The notes beneath the pieces were generated by a model. The model did no database searches. It was not told where the DNA came from and was given only the letters and a program-made list of their open reading frames with translations. The position numbers and the translations under genes were made by a program. Source: Peptoniphilus phoceensis (GTDB taxonomy: Bacteria; Bacillota; Clostridia; Tissierellales; Peptoniphilaceae). From it: a stretch of DNA of 64,000 bases. Shown piece by piece: positions 35,957 to 44,908 of the stretch. The stretch is taken from contig NZ_LN999807.1 in assembly GCF_001517665.2 (NCBI RefSeq), positions 170,252 through 234,251 of the forward strand, given 5' to 3'. Position 1 is the stretch's first letter. Every line of letters starts with the position of its first letter.

Positions 35957-36125
35957 CTTAATACACGCTTAACGCTTATAACTTTAATAGCAAGCACAGT
36001 AAGTGTACGGACACTTACGAAAAAATTAATGGAGCAGACCTTTACGGAATGCTCCATTTTTTTAATTTTTACCTTGTTAGGGAGAACCCTAAGACCCCGA
36101 AATATATTTTATAAAGGAGAATAAA
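35957..36125 (+). other. Intergenic region before mobC, candidate oriT
   Basis: Holds a perfect inverted repeat AAGTGT-ACGG-ACACTT (36001-36016), then the terminator hairpin at 36028-36058, then AAAGGAG for mobC. Origins of transfer often lie directly upstream of mobC-relaxase genes next to an inverted repeat, so this is the best oriT candidate; no nick site is recognised. Confidence 0.3.
36028..36065 (+). terminator. Terminator after the RhuM-like gene
   Basis: AATGGAGCA/TGCTCCATT 9-bp stem followed by TTTTTTT. Confidence 0.85.
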
Positions 36126-36482
36126 ATGGCAAATAGATTTAGAAATGAAAGAATAGAAATAAAATTAACTAAGGAAGAAAAGGAAGTTTTTGAAAAGAAA
36201 ATGAAACTTGCAAATTGCAAAACAATGTCCCACTTTCTTAGAAAATGTGTATTGGAAAAAGAGATATATGTTGTAGATTTAGAACCATTTAGAAACCTAC
36301 AATGGCTGCTTTCAAATGCAACAAATAATATAAACCAGATTGCAAAAGCTACTAATACAACTGGTGTTATTTACAAAAATGAAATTGAATCTATGAATAA
36401 TCAGATAGAAAAATTATCAAGAGAAATATGGCAGATCCATTCCCTACTTCTTAATAAATCAAAAGAAAGTTCTGATGAATAA
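36126..36482 (+). CDS. mobC: MobC-like relaxosome accessory protein
   Basis: A 118-residue basic protein that should bind near oriT and help the relaxase. It starts RFRNERIEIKLTKEEKEVF (ribbon-helix-helix-like), continues CKTMSHFLRKCVLEKEIYVVDL and ends with the MobC-type helix NATNNINQIAKATNTTGVIY. AAAGGAG precedes ATG 36126. Its 3' end overlaps the relaxase start, as is usual for mobC-relaxase pairs. Confidence 0.85.
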   Translation: MANRFRNERIEIKLTKEEKEVFEKKMKLANCKTMSHFLRKCVLEKEIYVVDLEPFRNLQWLLSNATNNINQIAKATNTTGVIYKNEIESMNNQIEKLSREIWQIHSLLLNKSKESSDE

Positions 36483-36483
36483 T

Positions 36484-37815
36484 ATGGCAATTACAAAAAT
36501 ACATCCTATAAAATCAACTCTAAATTTGGCAATAGATTATATAACTAAGAGTGAAAAAACTGATGAAAAAATCTTAGTATCTTCATTCAAATGTCATCCA
36601 TCTACTGCTCATATTCAATTTATGAGAACACGAGAAGACAATGATACTAAAGGTACAGTTTTGGCTAGACATTTAATTCAATCTTTTCTACCAGGAGAGG
36701 TTGATCCTATAAAAGCTCACGAAATTGGAATGGAATTATGCAAGAAAATTTTAAAAGAAGATTATGAATTTGTTCTTGCAACACATATAGATAGAGGGCA
36801 TATCCACAACCATATTATTTTTAATAATGTCAATTACAAGACTGGCAAATGCTATCAATCCAACAAAAAAACTTACCATAAAATTAGGTATCAAAGTGAC
36901 GAATTATGTAATGAAAATAAGCTTTCAGTCATTGATGAATATTATGAAGCTTACAAAAGAAAATATAAAACTGCAGGTAAATCTTGGTACGAATATGACC
37001 AAAATAAGAAAGGAAATTCTTGGAAATCTAAACTGCAATTTGATATAGATAGAATGATTAATAAGTCTAACTCGTGGGAAGAGTTTTTAGAAAATATGAA
37101 ATCTCTTGATTATGAAATTAAGTTTGGTAAACACATAGCTTTTCGCCATAAAGACAAACAAAGATTTACAAGAGCTAAGACTATCGGAGAAGATTATACC
37201 GAAGAAAAAATCAAAGAAAGAATAGATTTAGCTATTAAAAACAAAGCTAATCCTATTAAAAAACGAGTAGGAAATGTTATTGATATCTCTACTAATAAAA
37301 AAGCTCTATCCTCTAAAGGTTATGAAGTTTGGGCAAGGAAACATAATATAAAAACAATGGCAGATTCAATAATTAAACTTAGAGAGCAAGGAATTAATTC
37401 AATTACTCAACTCGATGACCTGATCAAAAAATCTGCTGATGATAGACAAGACTTGTTAGATAAAATAAAGAAATTTGAAACTGAAATGAAGAGTTTATCT
37501 CAAGATATGGAAAATATTAATACTATAAATAAGTATCGTGAAATCTATAAATACCACAAGAAAAATCCTGAGGACAAGCAATTTGCAGAAGAATATTATA
37601 GTGAAATTTCCGTCTATAAAATAGCCGCTAAAGAAATTTTAGTTAACTATAAAAAGCCTCCAAATACAAAAGAAATACTATCAAATCTCAATAAATTGCA
37701 AGAAAAAAAGAACACCCTTATGCAAGAGTATTCTTTGAATAAAGAGCAATTTTCCGACCTTGTTCAGTATAGGAAAAACTATGAAAATTATTATAAAGAA
37801 GAAATTGAAAGATAA
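36484..37815 (+). CDS. Relaxase/mobilization nuclease (MOBP type)
   Basis: A 443-residue relaxase that nicks oriT and leads the strand into the recipient. The N-terminal start ITKIHPIKSTLNLAIDYI and the metal motif HIDRGHIHNHIIFNNVN (three His near 107-117) are typical of the Tn1549-type MOBP relaxases; the nucleophilic Tyr is expected near Y17 or Y20. The C-terminal part is a long coiled coil (about 300-440). ATG 36484 fits the family start; ATG 36475 is possible. It is cotranscribed with mobC and is intact. Confidence 0.9.
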   Translation: MAITKIHPIKSTLNLAIDYITKSEKTDEKILVSSFKCHPSTAHIQFMRTREDNDTKGTVLARHLIQSFLPGEVDPIKAHEIGMELCKKILKEDYEFVLATHIDRGHIHNHIIFNNVNYKTGKCYQSNKKTYHKIRYQSDELCNENKLSVIDEYYEAYKRKYKTAGKSWYEYDQNKKGNSWKSKLQFDIDRMINKSNSWEEFLENMKSLDYEIKFGKHIAFRHKDKQRFTRAKTIGEDYTEEKIKERIDLAIKNKANPIKKRVGNVIDISTNKKALSSKGYEVWARKHNIKTMADSIIKLREQGINSITQLDDLIKKSADDRQDLLDKIKKFETEMKSLSQDMENINTINKYREIYKYHKKNPEDKQFAEEYYSEISVYKIAAKEILVNYKKPPNTKEILSNLNKLQEKKNTLMQEYSLNKEQFSDLVQYRKNYENYYKEEIER

Positions 37816-37986
37816 ATCATTATACTAAAATATATGTTTTATATTCCAATTGTCAAAACAATACTCCACAAATAAATTCAGAGTAATTTGGATAACATCT
37901 TATAATTAAATTTAAAAATAGCAATGTTATAGTAATATTAAAGATATCCTTTTATAGATATACTATCTTATTAAAGGTTTAGGTAT

Positions 37987-38028
37987 CTATAATATCTGTT
38001 AAGATTTTTTCTCAAACAGATATTATAG
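37987..38028. repeat. 14-bp perfect inverted repeat
   Basis: CTATAATATCTGTT and AACAGATATTATAG separated by 14 bases. There is no T-run after either end, so it is not a standard terminator. Confidence 0.7.
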
Positions 38029-38055
38029 GTAAAATTGCTAAATATGGTTCCCAAT

Positions 38056-38262
38056 TCAATTTTGACGCAATCTCTCAATAATAGTTTTTTTGAGATCTAT
38101 ATTAAAAATAATTATAGGTACTGTTAAACATAATATTAAAGTAATTATTCAAACTATCACTAGATGATACATTGGGTAGCTAAAAACTGAATAATATGCT
38201 ATTTTCTTAAAACTCATATAGATAGGTATATATAGCCCTGTTCCAATTGTTCCAAAATAATA
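38056..38262 (-). pseudogene. Membrane-protein fragment
   Basis: The minus-strand frame reads GTIGTGLYIPIYMSFKKIAY, then YPMYHLVIV, TGA, then IITLILCLTVPIIIFNIDL to a final TGA. It has a permease-like hydrophobic pattern, no start codon and an internal stop. It may be the end of a lost transporter or immunity gene of the peptide cluster. Confidence 0.35.
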
Positions 38263-38281
38263 TCAAGAATTATTATATTTA

Positions 38282-38887
38282 TTAAAATTTATTAGCATTG
38301 TATTTAAGGATTTTATAGTACAAGATGTTTAATATGATTGATAAGACTATAATTAATAGCATTTTTGTATTAGAATATGAGAATACTATATTTCCTACAT
38401 GTTCATAAAGATTTGGAGTTCTTGACACTATAATAAATAAAATAGCTAGTATAACAAATAACATTTTTCTTATATTTTCAACATATACTTTTCTATTGTT
38501 GATTTCAGAAATGTCGAACATAAATTTGTAAAATGTACTTATAGTATATATAATTAGCGAATAAAATATCAATTGTTGAGTAGAATATTCTTTTTTATAC
38601 ATACCTATGATGACCCACATTACTAGTATTATTAGACTTGTTATATTGTTATTTATAATACAATATTTTGGATACAGGTCTTTTGAGGACGGAAATGTTT
38701 TAACCATATTTTTTATTTCATTAAAGTAATTATAGTCTGAAATTGATTTTCCAATTTTTATTATTATATATAATGCAGCTACCAAACCAGCCTCAAACTT
38801 ATAAAATGATATAATTATAAATATTAATATCATAATTAAGTTGAGTCTTTTATTAGCTTCCAAGGATGACTTAATTAAATGTAACAT
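38282..38887 (-). CDS. Membrane protein of the peptide cluster
   Basis: A 201-residue hydrophobic protein with about five or six membrane segments (IMILIFIIISFYKF, AALYIIIKIG, ITSLIILVMWVIIGM, QLIFYSLIIYTI, MLFVILAILFIIV, MLLIIVLSIILNILY). I recognise no family. AAGGAG precedes ATG 38887 and the gene begins 7 bases after the second radical SAM gene. As the last gene of the unit it may be an ABC-2-like permease partner of the cluster ATPase or a self-immunity protein. Confidence 0.6.
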   Translation of the reverse strand: MLHLIKSSLEANKRLNLIMILIFIIISFYKFEAGLVAALYIIIKIGKSISDYNYFNEIKNMVKTFPSSKDLYPKYCIINNNITSLIILVMWVIIGMYKKEYSTQQLIFYSLIIYTISTFYKFMFDISEINNRKVYVENIRKMLFVILAILFIIVSRTPNLYEHVGNIVFSYSNTKMLLIIVLSIILNILYYKILKYNANKF

Positions 38888-38894
38888 AATATCT

Positions 38895-40106
38895 TTACTC
38901 CTTACTCATGCATTCATATTCTGTAGACCCTTGTAATAAATTTGCTTTACAATTTATACACATTAATTTTTTACAACACGAAGAACATTTAGAGTCTTCA
39001 TAATTGTTTATTTCCCATGTATCAAATATTTTGTCTGACATCAATGATTTATAGAGTGTTTCACTAACATTTCCTAATGACTCATCTAATTTCTGACATA
39101 ATTTAATATCACCAACACTGTTTATAAAAATTGTATTTCTTAAACATGGATTGAAATTTTTAAGAGACTCAAAGTTTAAATAGTTTACAGGTGTATTTTC
39201 TATACAATACTTTACAGAATTATCTATTATTACTGCATATTCACTTGGTGGCAAATCACTTTTATATAAAATCTTATCTTTACAAGACGCTTCCGTAATT
39301 AAATCTTTATTCTCATGTAATGTCAATTTACTAAATACTGATATGATACTATAATTTATATTGTATTTATTAAACAGATGAATAACATTTTCAATTTGTT
39401 TTTTTATGCCACAAATCCCAGATATACCTTTCATCGAATCCTCATTCAACGATGGTACAAATAATTCAATTGAGCATTTATGCTTGCCAAGGAACTTAAT
39501 ATCATCTTCTTTCAACAAGGAGCCGTTAGTGCTAATTATACAGCCTATTTCTAATCTTTTTAATATCTTCAATATCTCATTTATTGTATTTCTTTTTAAA
39601 TAAGGCTCGCCACCAATAATGTTTATTTTTTCAACACCTAAACGTTTTAGCTGAATAAATAAATATTCCCAGTTAATACTATTTTCTTCGCCATCTTTAT
39701 TTTTAGCACAAGAACATGGTATGTAATTTTTACTTTGGCAGTATTCACAATTATAATTGCATTCTCCTGTTATTTGAATCATGCATCTTTTTATGTTTAA
39801 TTTTTTAAGTCTTTCATATGCTTTTAAATCAAAAAAATTCATTTTAAATGGTTCCACAGTGGACAATGCTTTTTGATTTTCCATATACTCATCTTTTATA
39901 CCTAAACCATTGTTCTCAAAAAAAAGCATTACTTTTCTCTCAATAAAATTAAATTCATCTTCATTGATGCCATTAAATAGCTTTTCAACTATCTTTCTGT
40001 GTTCATCATCAAAATAATAAACTTTCCCATCATATAGCGAGTAGCAAATATCCTTTCTTAATCCCTTCTCATAATAGACATCTGGATTTAATAATAACCT
40101 AATCAT
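38895..40106 (-). CDS. Radical SAM/SPASM peptide maturase B
   Basis: A 403-residue radical SAM enzyme. An N-terminal region of about 85 residues (LLNPDVYYEKGLRKDICYSLYDG) could be a peptide-recognition element. CMIQITGECNYNCEYC near 115-122 gives the CxxxCxxC cluster motif, INIIGGEPYL is the SAM-binding GGE, and the C-terminal CSSCCKKLMCINCKANL with later Cys forms a SPASM-like auxiliary cluster site. Such enzymes form Cys sulfur-to-alpha-carbon thioether bonds in sactipeptides. AGGAAGG precedes ATG 40106; GTG 40112 is less well spaced. It lies 25 bases after maturase A, so both probably act on the same peptide. Confidence 0.85.
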   Translation of the reverse strand: MIRLLLNPDVYYEKGLRKDICYSLYDGKVYYFDDEHRKIVEKLFNGINEDEFNFIERKVMLFFENNGLGIKDEYMENQKALSTVEPFKMNFFDLKAYERLKKLNIKRCMIQITGECNYNCEYCQSKNYIPCSCAKNKDGEENSINWEYLFIQLKRLGVEKINIIGGEPYLKRNTINEILKILKRLEIGCIISTNGSLLKEDDIKFLGKHKCSIELFVPSLNEDSMKGISGICGIKKQIENVIHLFNKYNINYSIISVFSKLTLHENKDLITEASCKDKILYKSDLPPSEYAVIIDNSVKYCIENTPVNYLNFESLKNFNPCLRNTIFINSVGDIKLCQKLDESLGNVSETLYKSLMSDKIFDTWEINNYEDSKCSSCCKKLMCINCKANLLQGSTEYECMSKE

Positions 40107-40131
40107 ATTCACACCTTCCTCATTTGAAAAT

Positions 40132-41544
40132 TTAAACCTTACTTACCTGTCCATTTTCCAAAGCAGTATAATAAAGACTAAATAATTTAGTAATATTGTG
40201 TTTGTATTTATTGCAGTATTCCTCATTCATAAAAAATTTGTCATCTCCGCAAGAACAATTTGCAAAACAAAGATTACATAAATTAGATATGTTACAACTC
40301 TTACAGTAAGATTTCTTTATACTGATAAAATCCTCTAAATACTTTTTCTGCAAATTCCAATTGATTCCCTCGTCAATATTTCCTATCGAAGATTGGTAAT
40401 CTATTCTTTCACATATATACATATCCCCAGAATGAGTAACTGCTAATTTTTCACCTGGTATGCAGGTACCCCCGCTTGTATTATTTACAAGATTTACGTT
40501 ATTGGCTTGAAAAAGTGTTAATTGATTGAATAAAATAGTCTCTATATTAGTTCCATTTGAATTTCCGTCTATATACGAATTTACAATATCTAAAACATCT
40601 GCATATGCCTCCTTATCTCCTCTTTGACCATTATAATAATTAGTATTCATAGATTTTACTTTATTTATCTTTCTAAATTTATTAAATATATCCGGCATTT
40701 CTAAAGCTGCTTTAATTGTATTTGAAAAAGATGTGTTATTATCGTAAGTCATTAAAAGTGTATATGGATATATGGTATTATTTTCCCTAGATAAGTCTCT
40801 ATATATTCTATCTAATTCAATTATATTACGTATAACTGAATCGTATGTTTTTTCTCTATTATGGAGAATTCTATTTCTGTTATGATCTTCTTTATTCCCG
40901 TCTAGGCTAACTGCTATTGAAAATCCATTATCAAGAAGATATTTAGACTTCTCACTATTTAAAAGATAACCATTTGTTGTTATTGTATAGAATACCTCTT
41001 TATAGTTACTTGCATAATTATCCTTAATATATTCCACACTCTTGTATATTACATCCCAATTCAATAAAGGTTCTCCACCATAAAAGCCTATCGTTGGTTT
41101 AAAATTAGGATTATACGTTAGAACGTTTTTATTAAAATTAAAATAATAGTCTATTGATTTTTTAGCAATACTCCAATCCATCATATTCTTACTATGATTC
41201 CTTGAGTACTCATATTCATCAGAATAAAAACAATATTTACATCTAAAATTGCAAGCCTCGGTTATTATTAAAGTTAGCTGTCTTATTCCATTACTTGTGA
41301 TAAAATCCTTACTTCCTTCAACCCAAATGTCCATTTCATTACTTATGTCAAAATCCTCGAACAATGGGTATTTTTTATATTTATTTTTTATTTGATGTAT
41401 TTTACCTACTTCAATTACATTACCATTTTTATCTAGGTCATTTTCGCATAATTCAACGTCATTAATAGGCAAAACAAATCGAGTTTTATTGTCATAAATA
41501 TACCAATTGTCATTCTTTGTCTTAAAAGCTATTGGTTTTAACAT
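40132..41544 (-). CDS. Radical SAM/SPASM peptide maturase A
   Basis: A 470-residue radical SAM enzyme with an N-terminal extension of about 95 residues, then LTLIITEACNFRCKYCFYSD (CxxxCxxC near 100-107), IGFYGGEPLLNW (GGE) and SIAVSLDGNKEDHNRNR. The C-terminal SPASM region has CIPGEKLAVTHSGDMYICERI and the Cys-rich CKSCNISNLCNLCFANCSC...CNKY, enough for two auxiliary clusters. This is the architecture of AlbA/TrnC/TrnD-type thioether maturases. GGGGG from the duplicated precursor cassette serves as its ribosome binding site, 6 bases before ATG 41544. It is the first gene after precursor 1. Confidence 0.88.
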   Translation of the reverse strand: MLKPIAFKTKNDNWYIYDNKTRFVLPINDVELCENDLDKNGNVIEVGKIHQIKNKYKKYPLFEDFDISNEMDIWVEGSKDFITSNGIRQLTLIITEACNFRCKYCFYSDEYEYSRNHSKNMMDWSIAKKSIDYYFNFNKNVLTYNPNFKPTIGFYGGEPLLNWDVIYKSVEYIKDNYASNYKEVFYTITTNGYLLNSEKSKYLLDNGFSIAVSLDGNKEDHNRNRILHNREKTYDSVIRNIIELDRIYRDLSRENNTIYPYTLLMTYDNNTSFSNTIKAALEMPDIFNKFRKINKVKSMNTNYYNGQRGDKEAYADVLDIVNSYIDGNSNGTNIETILFNQLTLFQANNVNLVNNTSGGTCIPGEKLAVTHSGDMYICERIDYQSSIGNIDEGINWNLQKKYLEDFISIKKSYCKSCNISNLCNLCFANCSCGDDKFFMNEEYCNKYKHNITKLFSLYYTALENGQVSKV

Positions 41545-41576
41545 ATATTACCCCCATACAAATCCACTAACTATGT

Positions 41577-41622
41577 AAAAAAGCATAGCAACCCCTATAA
41601 TTCATGAGGTCACTATGCTTTT
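41577..41622 (-). terminator. Terminator/attenuator hairpin after precursor 1
   Basis: AAAAGCATAG/CTATGCTTTTTT 10-bp stem with a partly paired interior (TGACCTC with GGGGTTG), directly after the precursor stop and before the maturase genes. It allows high precursor and lower enzyme expression. Confidence 0.75.
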
Positions 41623-41626
41623 AAAT

Positions 41627-41773
41627 TTAAGCTAAATCATCATTATAAGAAAGTGATATGCCAACTGCATCTAACACAGGTACTCCTGAATCAGCAAAAC
41701 AAGTCAGCGCACATCCTCCACCGCAAATTACCCAACACTCCACACTTCTAGTTTCTACATCGTAATTACCCAT
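41627..41773 (-). CDS. Cysteine-rich RiPP precursor 1 (sactipeptide-like)
   Basis: A 48-residue peptide from ATG 41773 (AAGGAGG 6 bases upstream; the adjacent ATG 41776 is only 3 bases away from it). A short acidic leader (GNYDVETRSVE) precedes ECWVICGGGCALTCF, a CxxxCxxxCxxxC run, then ADSGVPVLDAVGISLSYN and DDLA. The pattern of evenly spaced Cys in an N-terminal half and a small or hydrophobic C-terminal half matches helical-hairpin sactipeptides. From memory, thuricin CD alpha reads CVIGCIGSCVISEGIGSLVG, which aligns with Cys 2-4 and the following SG of this peptide. The product is identical to precursor 2. It is too short for ordinary gene calling. Confidence 0.8.
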   Translation of the reverse strand: MGNYDVETRSVECWVICGGGCALTCFADSGVPVLDAVGISLSYNDDLA

Positions 41774-41846
41774 CATTTACCTCCTTAATAAATTTTTAAG
41801 TTGAAAACGATTGACCATAACATAATGTACAATATGTCCTGACTTA

Positions 41847-41875
41847 TTAATATCATATATTTCTATTTTTGTCAA
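41847..41875 (-). promoter_or_regulatory. Promoter of precursor 1
   Basis: TTGACA, 17 bases ending TGA, then TATTAA (an extended -10). About 65 bases of leader follow, with a partly palindromic GGACATATTGTACATTATG segment that could bind a regulator. Confidence 0.7.
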
Positions 41876-41933
41876 ATATTTATGAAATTATTGATGGTTT
41901 TTATCTTGATTCTTTAGTTGAGACTAGTATATA

Positions 41934-42509
41934 TTATATACTTTTGTTATAAAAGTAATCTGTTTTTCTTATTCTGCAAATAAATCTGTAAACTAATAGG
42001 AAAAAGAATAATACAGAAAAAAAATCAAACTTAATAGGAAATCGAAAGTTAAATTTATTTACTGCAGTTATTGTTAGACCATAAATAATTGTTATGATAT
42101 TTGTGTAAACTCTCAAATTATAAACTTTAACCTTAATTGATAATATTCCTGAAATTAAAATAACATTAAACAAATGAATTAAAGTATAGGGTTTAATAAT
42201 GTTTAGACTAATGATATAATTTATTAAATTTGTGAGTGAGTAGAATACTATACTTAAAAGGAATCCGAAAATTATTTTCTCTATTATTACATATCCTCTC
42301 ATTTTCGGAAGCATATTAAAGTAAAATAACGATTTATCTTTTATTGATTTTGACTCTATATCTAATACAATACCCAAAGTTACATAGTAAAAAATAATAT
42401 AGTTTAAAATATTACTTCTCACTATATAATTAGAAAAAATTATTATAAAGAGAGACGAGATTATTAACTTATAGTTATTTTTGAAATCAATAGAAATCAA
42501 TTCATACAT
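41934..42509 (-). CDS. Membrane protein, probable ABC-2-like permease of the peptide cluster
   Basis: A 191-residue protein with about five or six membrane helices (LIISSLFIIIFSNYIV, NYIIFYYVTLGIVLDI, IIFGFLLSIVFYSL, LFNVILISGILSI, NIITIIYGLTI, FFSVLFFFLLVY). The layout resembles short permease partners of stand-alone bacteriocin ABC ATPases. AAGGGG at the end of the exporter gene is its SD, 8 bases before ATG 42509. With the ATPase at 44192-44824 it may form an immunity or export transporter. No sequence family is recognised with confidence. Confidence 0.6.
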   Translation of the reverse strand: MYELISIDFKNNYKLIISSLFIIIFSNYIVRSNILNYIIFYYVTLGIVLDIESKSIKDKSLFYFNMLPKMRGYVIIEKIIFGFLLSIVFYSLTNLINYIISLNIIKPYTLIHLFNVILISGILSIKVKVYNLRVYTNIITIIYGLTITAVNKFNFRFPIKFDFFSVLFFFLLVYRFICRIRKTDYFYNKSI

Positions 42510-42512
42510 TTT

Positions 42513-44186
42513 TTATGACCCCTTATATTCATTCTTTAAAAGAATACTCTTTGTAACTATGTCGTCAAAAAAGTTATTATGGTCTATAACTATGACGATT
42601 TTATTATTTAGTTCATTGTTTATTATTTCTTTTACTACATTTCTTGTCTCATAATCAACATTTGCTATTGATTCATCGAAGATAATTACATCATTATCTC
42701 TAAGCAAAACTCTAGCAAGTGCTACTTTTTGTCTTTCTCCGCCTGATAAATTTCTTCCGTTTTGTCCTATTCTTTTCTCCATTATATCTTTTTCACTATA
42801 GTTTCTGTCTAATCTTAATAGTTTAATTATATTTACAAATTCATCTCTAGATGGTTTTTCATTCAAAGCGTACAAAATATTATTTTCAATTGTGTCATTA
42901 AAAAGAAATATACTTTGGTCAATTATCCCGATTTTTTTCCTTACAGCATTTTTATCTAAATTTTCATACTTCAAACTGTCGATTTTTATATTACCTCTTG
43001 TTGGAGATAAAATACCTAAAACGAGCTTAAGTAAAGTACTTTTCCCACTTCCATTCTCTCCAGATATTTTCATCACATCTCCTTTAGATAAATCAAAATT
43101 AATATTTTGAATTATAACATTTGATGAAGATTTATATTTGAAATAGACATTTATGAATTCAATTTTATTAATTTCATCTAAACAAATTTTATCATTTTCA
43201 TTACTTACTCTTAAATCATCTTCATTTTTAAATTCTTCTAATAATTCTATCATTCTTCTCCCTGACGCCTTAATTGATTTAATGTTTACAGTAAAAAGTG
43301 CAACATTTAAAAAAGGAGAATATACTTTTGATATGTTGGTAGTAAATGATATGATTCCACCCAATGTAATGTTGCCATTGATATATAGATATCCTCCAAT
43401 CATATATAGTAACACAGGTAAAATGGTAACATATAAACTAATTGTCTCAGTTATTTTTTTAGTTAACAGCCCCTGATGATACTTTTGGTTAAAGACCTCT
43501 CTATCAATTGATTTCATTGAGTTTATTTCTGTTCCTTCTTTACCAGTCTTCTGTATGTACTCAATACCTGATAATTTTTCAGTTACTCTCTGAGTCTGCC
43601 TTGACATTTTTTCCATCAGTTCCTTTGTGCTTTCTTCCAATTTATTATTCTTATTTTTAATCAATAAAAACAATATGGGTATTGGAATCAATGATATCAT
43701 CAAAAGAAAAATATTAATTCTAAATAATAATAAAAATACAAATGAAGCTTCTAGAGTTGTTGTAACTATATTAAATATATTAGGAGAAAATATATCCCCC
43801 AATGTTGCAATTTCATTTATTCTATGATTAATATAAGAACTATCATATCGTGAATATGTTTCGTAGTCGCTATTCAATATCAGTTCAAATGAAGATTCTC
43901 TAAGATCCTGTGCTAATTGTTTAGATATCTTTAGAGAAGTTTTATTTAAAAAATAGGATAATATTGACCTGAGAAAATAAATAACTATTAGGAGTATACT
44001 TATGATTACAATTAACTCATAGTTCTTTTTAACAAACCCTTCATCCATAATATTTTGTATTAACTTCACAGGAGCGGAGTTTAATAAGGCTATAAACATA
44101 GATATGAATACTGATAAAATTATAGTTTTCTTTTTTATATTCCCGTATTCATGTATTATATTTATGATATTTAAAAAATCTTTCAT
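42513..44186 (-). CDS. ABC exporter (membrane domain fused to ATPase)
   Basis: A 557-residue half-transporter. Six membrane helices span about 20-300, followed by a nucleotide-binding domain: Walker A ISGENGSGKSTLLKL, signature NLSGGERQKVALARVLL, Walker B DVIIFDESIAN, and a His-loop position in IVIVIDHNNFF. There is no N-terminal C39 peptidase, so leader removal must be done by another protease. It is expected to export the matured peptide as a dimer. It begins 5 bases after the ATPase gene stop, without a strong SD. Confidence 0.85.
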   Translation of the reverse strand: MKDFLNIINIIHEYGNIKKKTIILSVFISMFIALLNSAPVKLIQNIMDEGFVKKNYELIVIISILLIVIYFLRSILSYFLNKTSLKISKQLAQDLRESSFELILNSDYETYSRYDSSYINHRINEIATLGDIFSPNIFNIVTTTLEASFVFLLLFRINIFLLMISLIPIPILFLLIKNKNNKLEESTKELMEKMSRQTQRVTEKLSGIEYIQKTGKEGTEINSMKSIDREVFNQKYHQGLLTKKITETISLYVTILPVLLYMIGGYLYINGNITLGGIISFTTNISKVYSPFLNVALFTVNIKSIKASGRRMIELLEEFKNEDDLRVSNENDKICLDEINKIEFINVYFKYKSSSNVIIQNINFDLSKGDVMKISGENGSGKSTLLKLVLGILSPTRGNIKIDSLKYENLDKNAVRKKIGIIDQSIFLFNDTIENNILYALNEKPSRDEFVNIIKLLRLDRNYSEKDIMEKRIGQNGRNLSGGERQKVALARVLLRDNDVIIFDESIANVDYETRNVVKEIINNELNNKIVIVIDHNNFFDDIVTKSILLKNEYKGS

Positions 44187-44191
44187 AATTA

Positions 44192-44824
44192 TCAGTTGCT
44201 TTCAAGATCTAATTTTCCATTGCTAAGTTTTATTATTTTATAACTAATTGAATTTAAAACGTTTTTTATGTGAGTACTTATTATAACAGTTCCATTGTTT
44301 TTTATTACATTTCTAAATTCTTCTACAAGAAACCTCTGAGATTCAGTGTCTATATCATTAAAAGGCTCATCAAATATTAAAACATCTGGTGAATATGCCA
44401 ATATAGTTGAAATCATAAATTTTTTTTTCATACCATCTGACATCTCACCAATCCTTTTACCATTGTCAATTTTAAAAGTTCTCAAATATTTTAGAAATTT
44501 CTGTTTTGAGAAATTTGAAAATTGCTTTCCGAATATTTTAGCTGTTATTTCACTATCATATATATTAGGTAAGCAGATTACATTTGGTAAAAACCCAATA
44601 TTATTTTTTATGATTCTTTCATTTCCTTCCATTTTCTTGTTATTATATAAAATTATCCCTTCATCCTGAATTAATAAATTACATAAAAGATTTAAAAATG
44701 TAGTCTTTCCAGATCCATTTTCTCCTTCAATAACATACATACACCCTTCTTGAAAAAAGATATGTTCTAGATAAAATTCGAAATCCCCCATCTTTTTTTT
44801 TAATTTACAGCATTCTATAATCAT
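44192..44824 (-). CDS. ABC transporter ATPase of the peptide cluster
   Basis: A 210-residue stand-alone ATPase: Walker A EGENGSGKTTFLNLL, Q-loop region NIGFLPNVICLP, signature variant MSDGMKKKFMIS, Walker B DVLIFDEPFNDID and switch His STHIKNV. It needs a separate permease, probably the 191-residue and/or 201-residue membrane protein. Such pairs in bacteriocin clusters give self-immunity. GGGGGA from the end of precursor cassette 2 is its SD, preferred start ATG 44824. Confidence 0.85.
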   Translation of the reverse strand: MIIECCKLKKKMGDFEFYLEHIFFQEGCMYVIEGENGSGKTTFLNLLCNLLIQDEGIILYNNKKMEGNERIIKNNIGFLPNVICLPNIYDSEITAKIFGKQFSNFSKQKFLKYLRTFKIDNGKRIGEMSDGMKKKFMISTILAYSPDVLIFDEPFNDIDTESQRFLVEEFRNVIKNNGTVIISTHIKNVLNSISYKIIKLSNGKLDLESN

Positions 44825-44857
44825 TTTTAGTCCCCCATACAAATCCACTAACTATGT

Positions 44858-44904
44858 AAAAAAGCATAGTGACCCCTATAATTCAAGAGTTCACTATGCT
44901 TTTA
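44858..44904 (-). terminator. Terminator/attenuator hairpin after precursor 2
   Basis: Same 10-bp AAAAGCATAG/CTATGCTTTT stem. The interior differs from copy 1 (TGAACTC with GGGGTCA) but keeps the hairpin. Confidence 0.75.
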
Positions 44905-44908
44905 AATT

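Larger units (their letters stand above)
37816..38281. other. Intergenic region between relaxase and peptide cluster
   Basis: No intact gene. Contains a long perfect hairpin (37987-38028), smaller AT-rich repeats around 37925-37985, and a decayed membrane-protein fragment on the minus strand (38056-38262). Confidence 0.5.
41551..41925 (-). repeat. Duplicated precursor cassette, copy 1
   Basis: About 375 bp nearly identical to 44832-45208 (offset about 3282). Contains promoter, 5' leader, precursor gene, terminator-like hairpin and the SD of the next gene. About ten differences, all outside or silent within the peptide gene. Confidence 0.85.
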
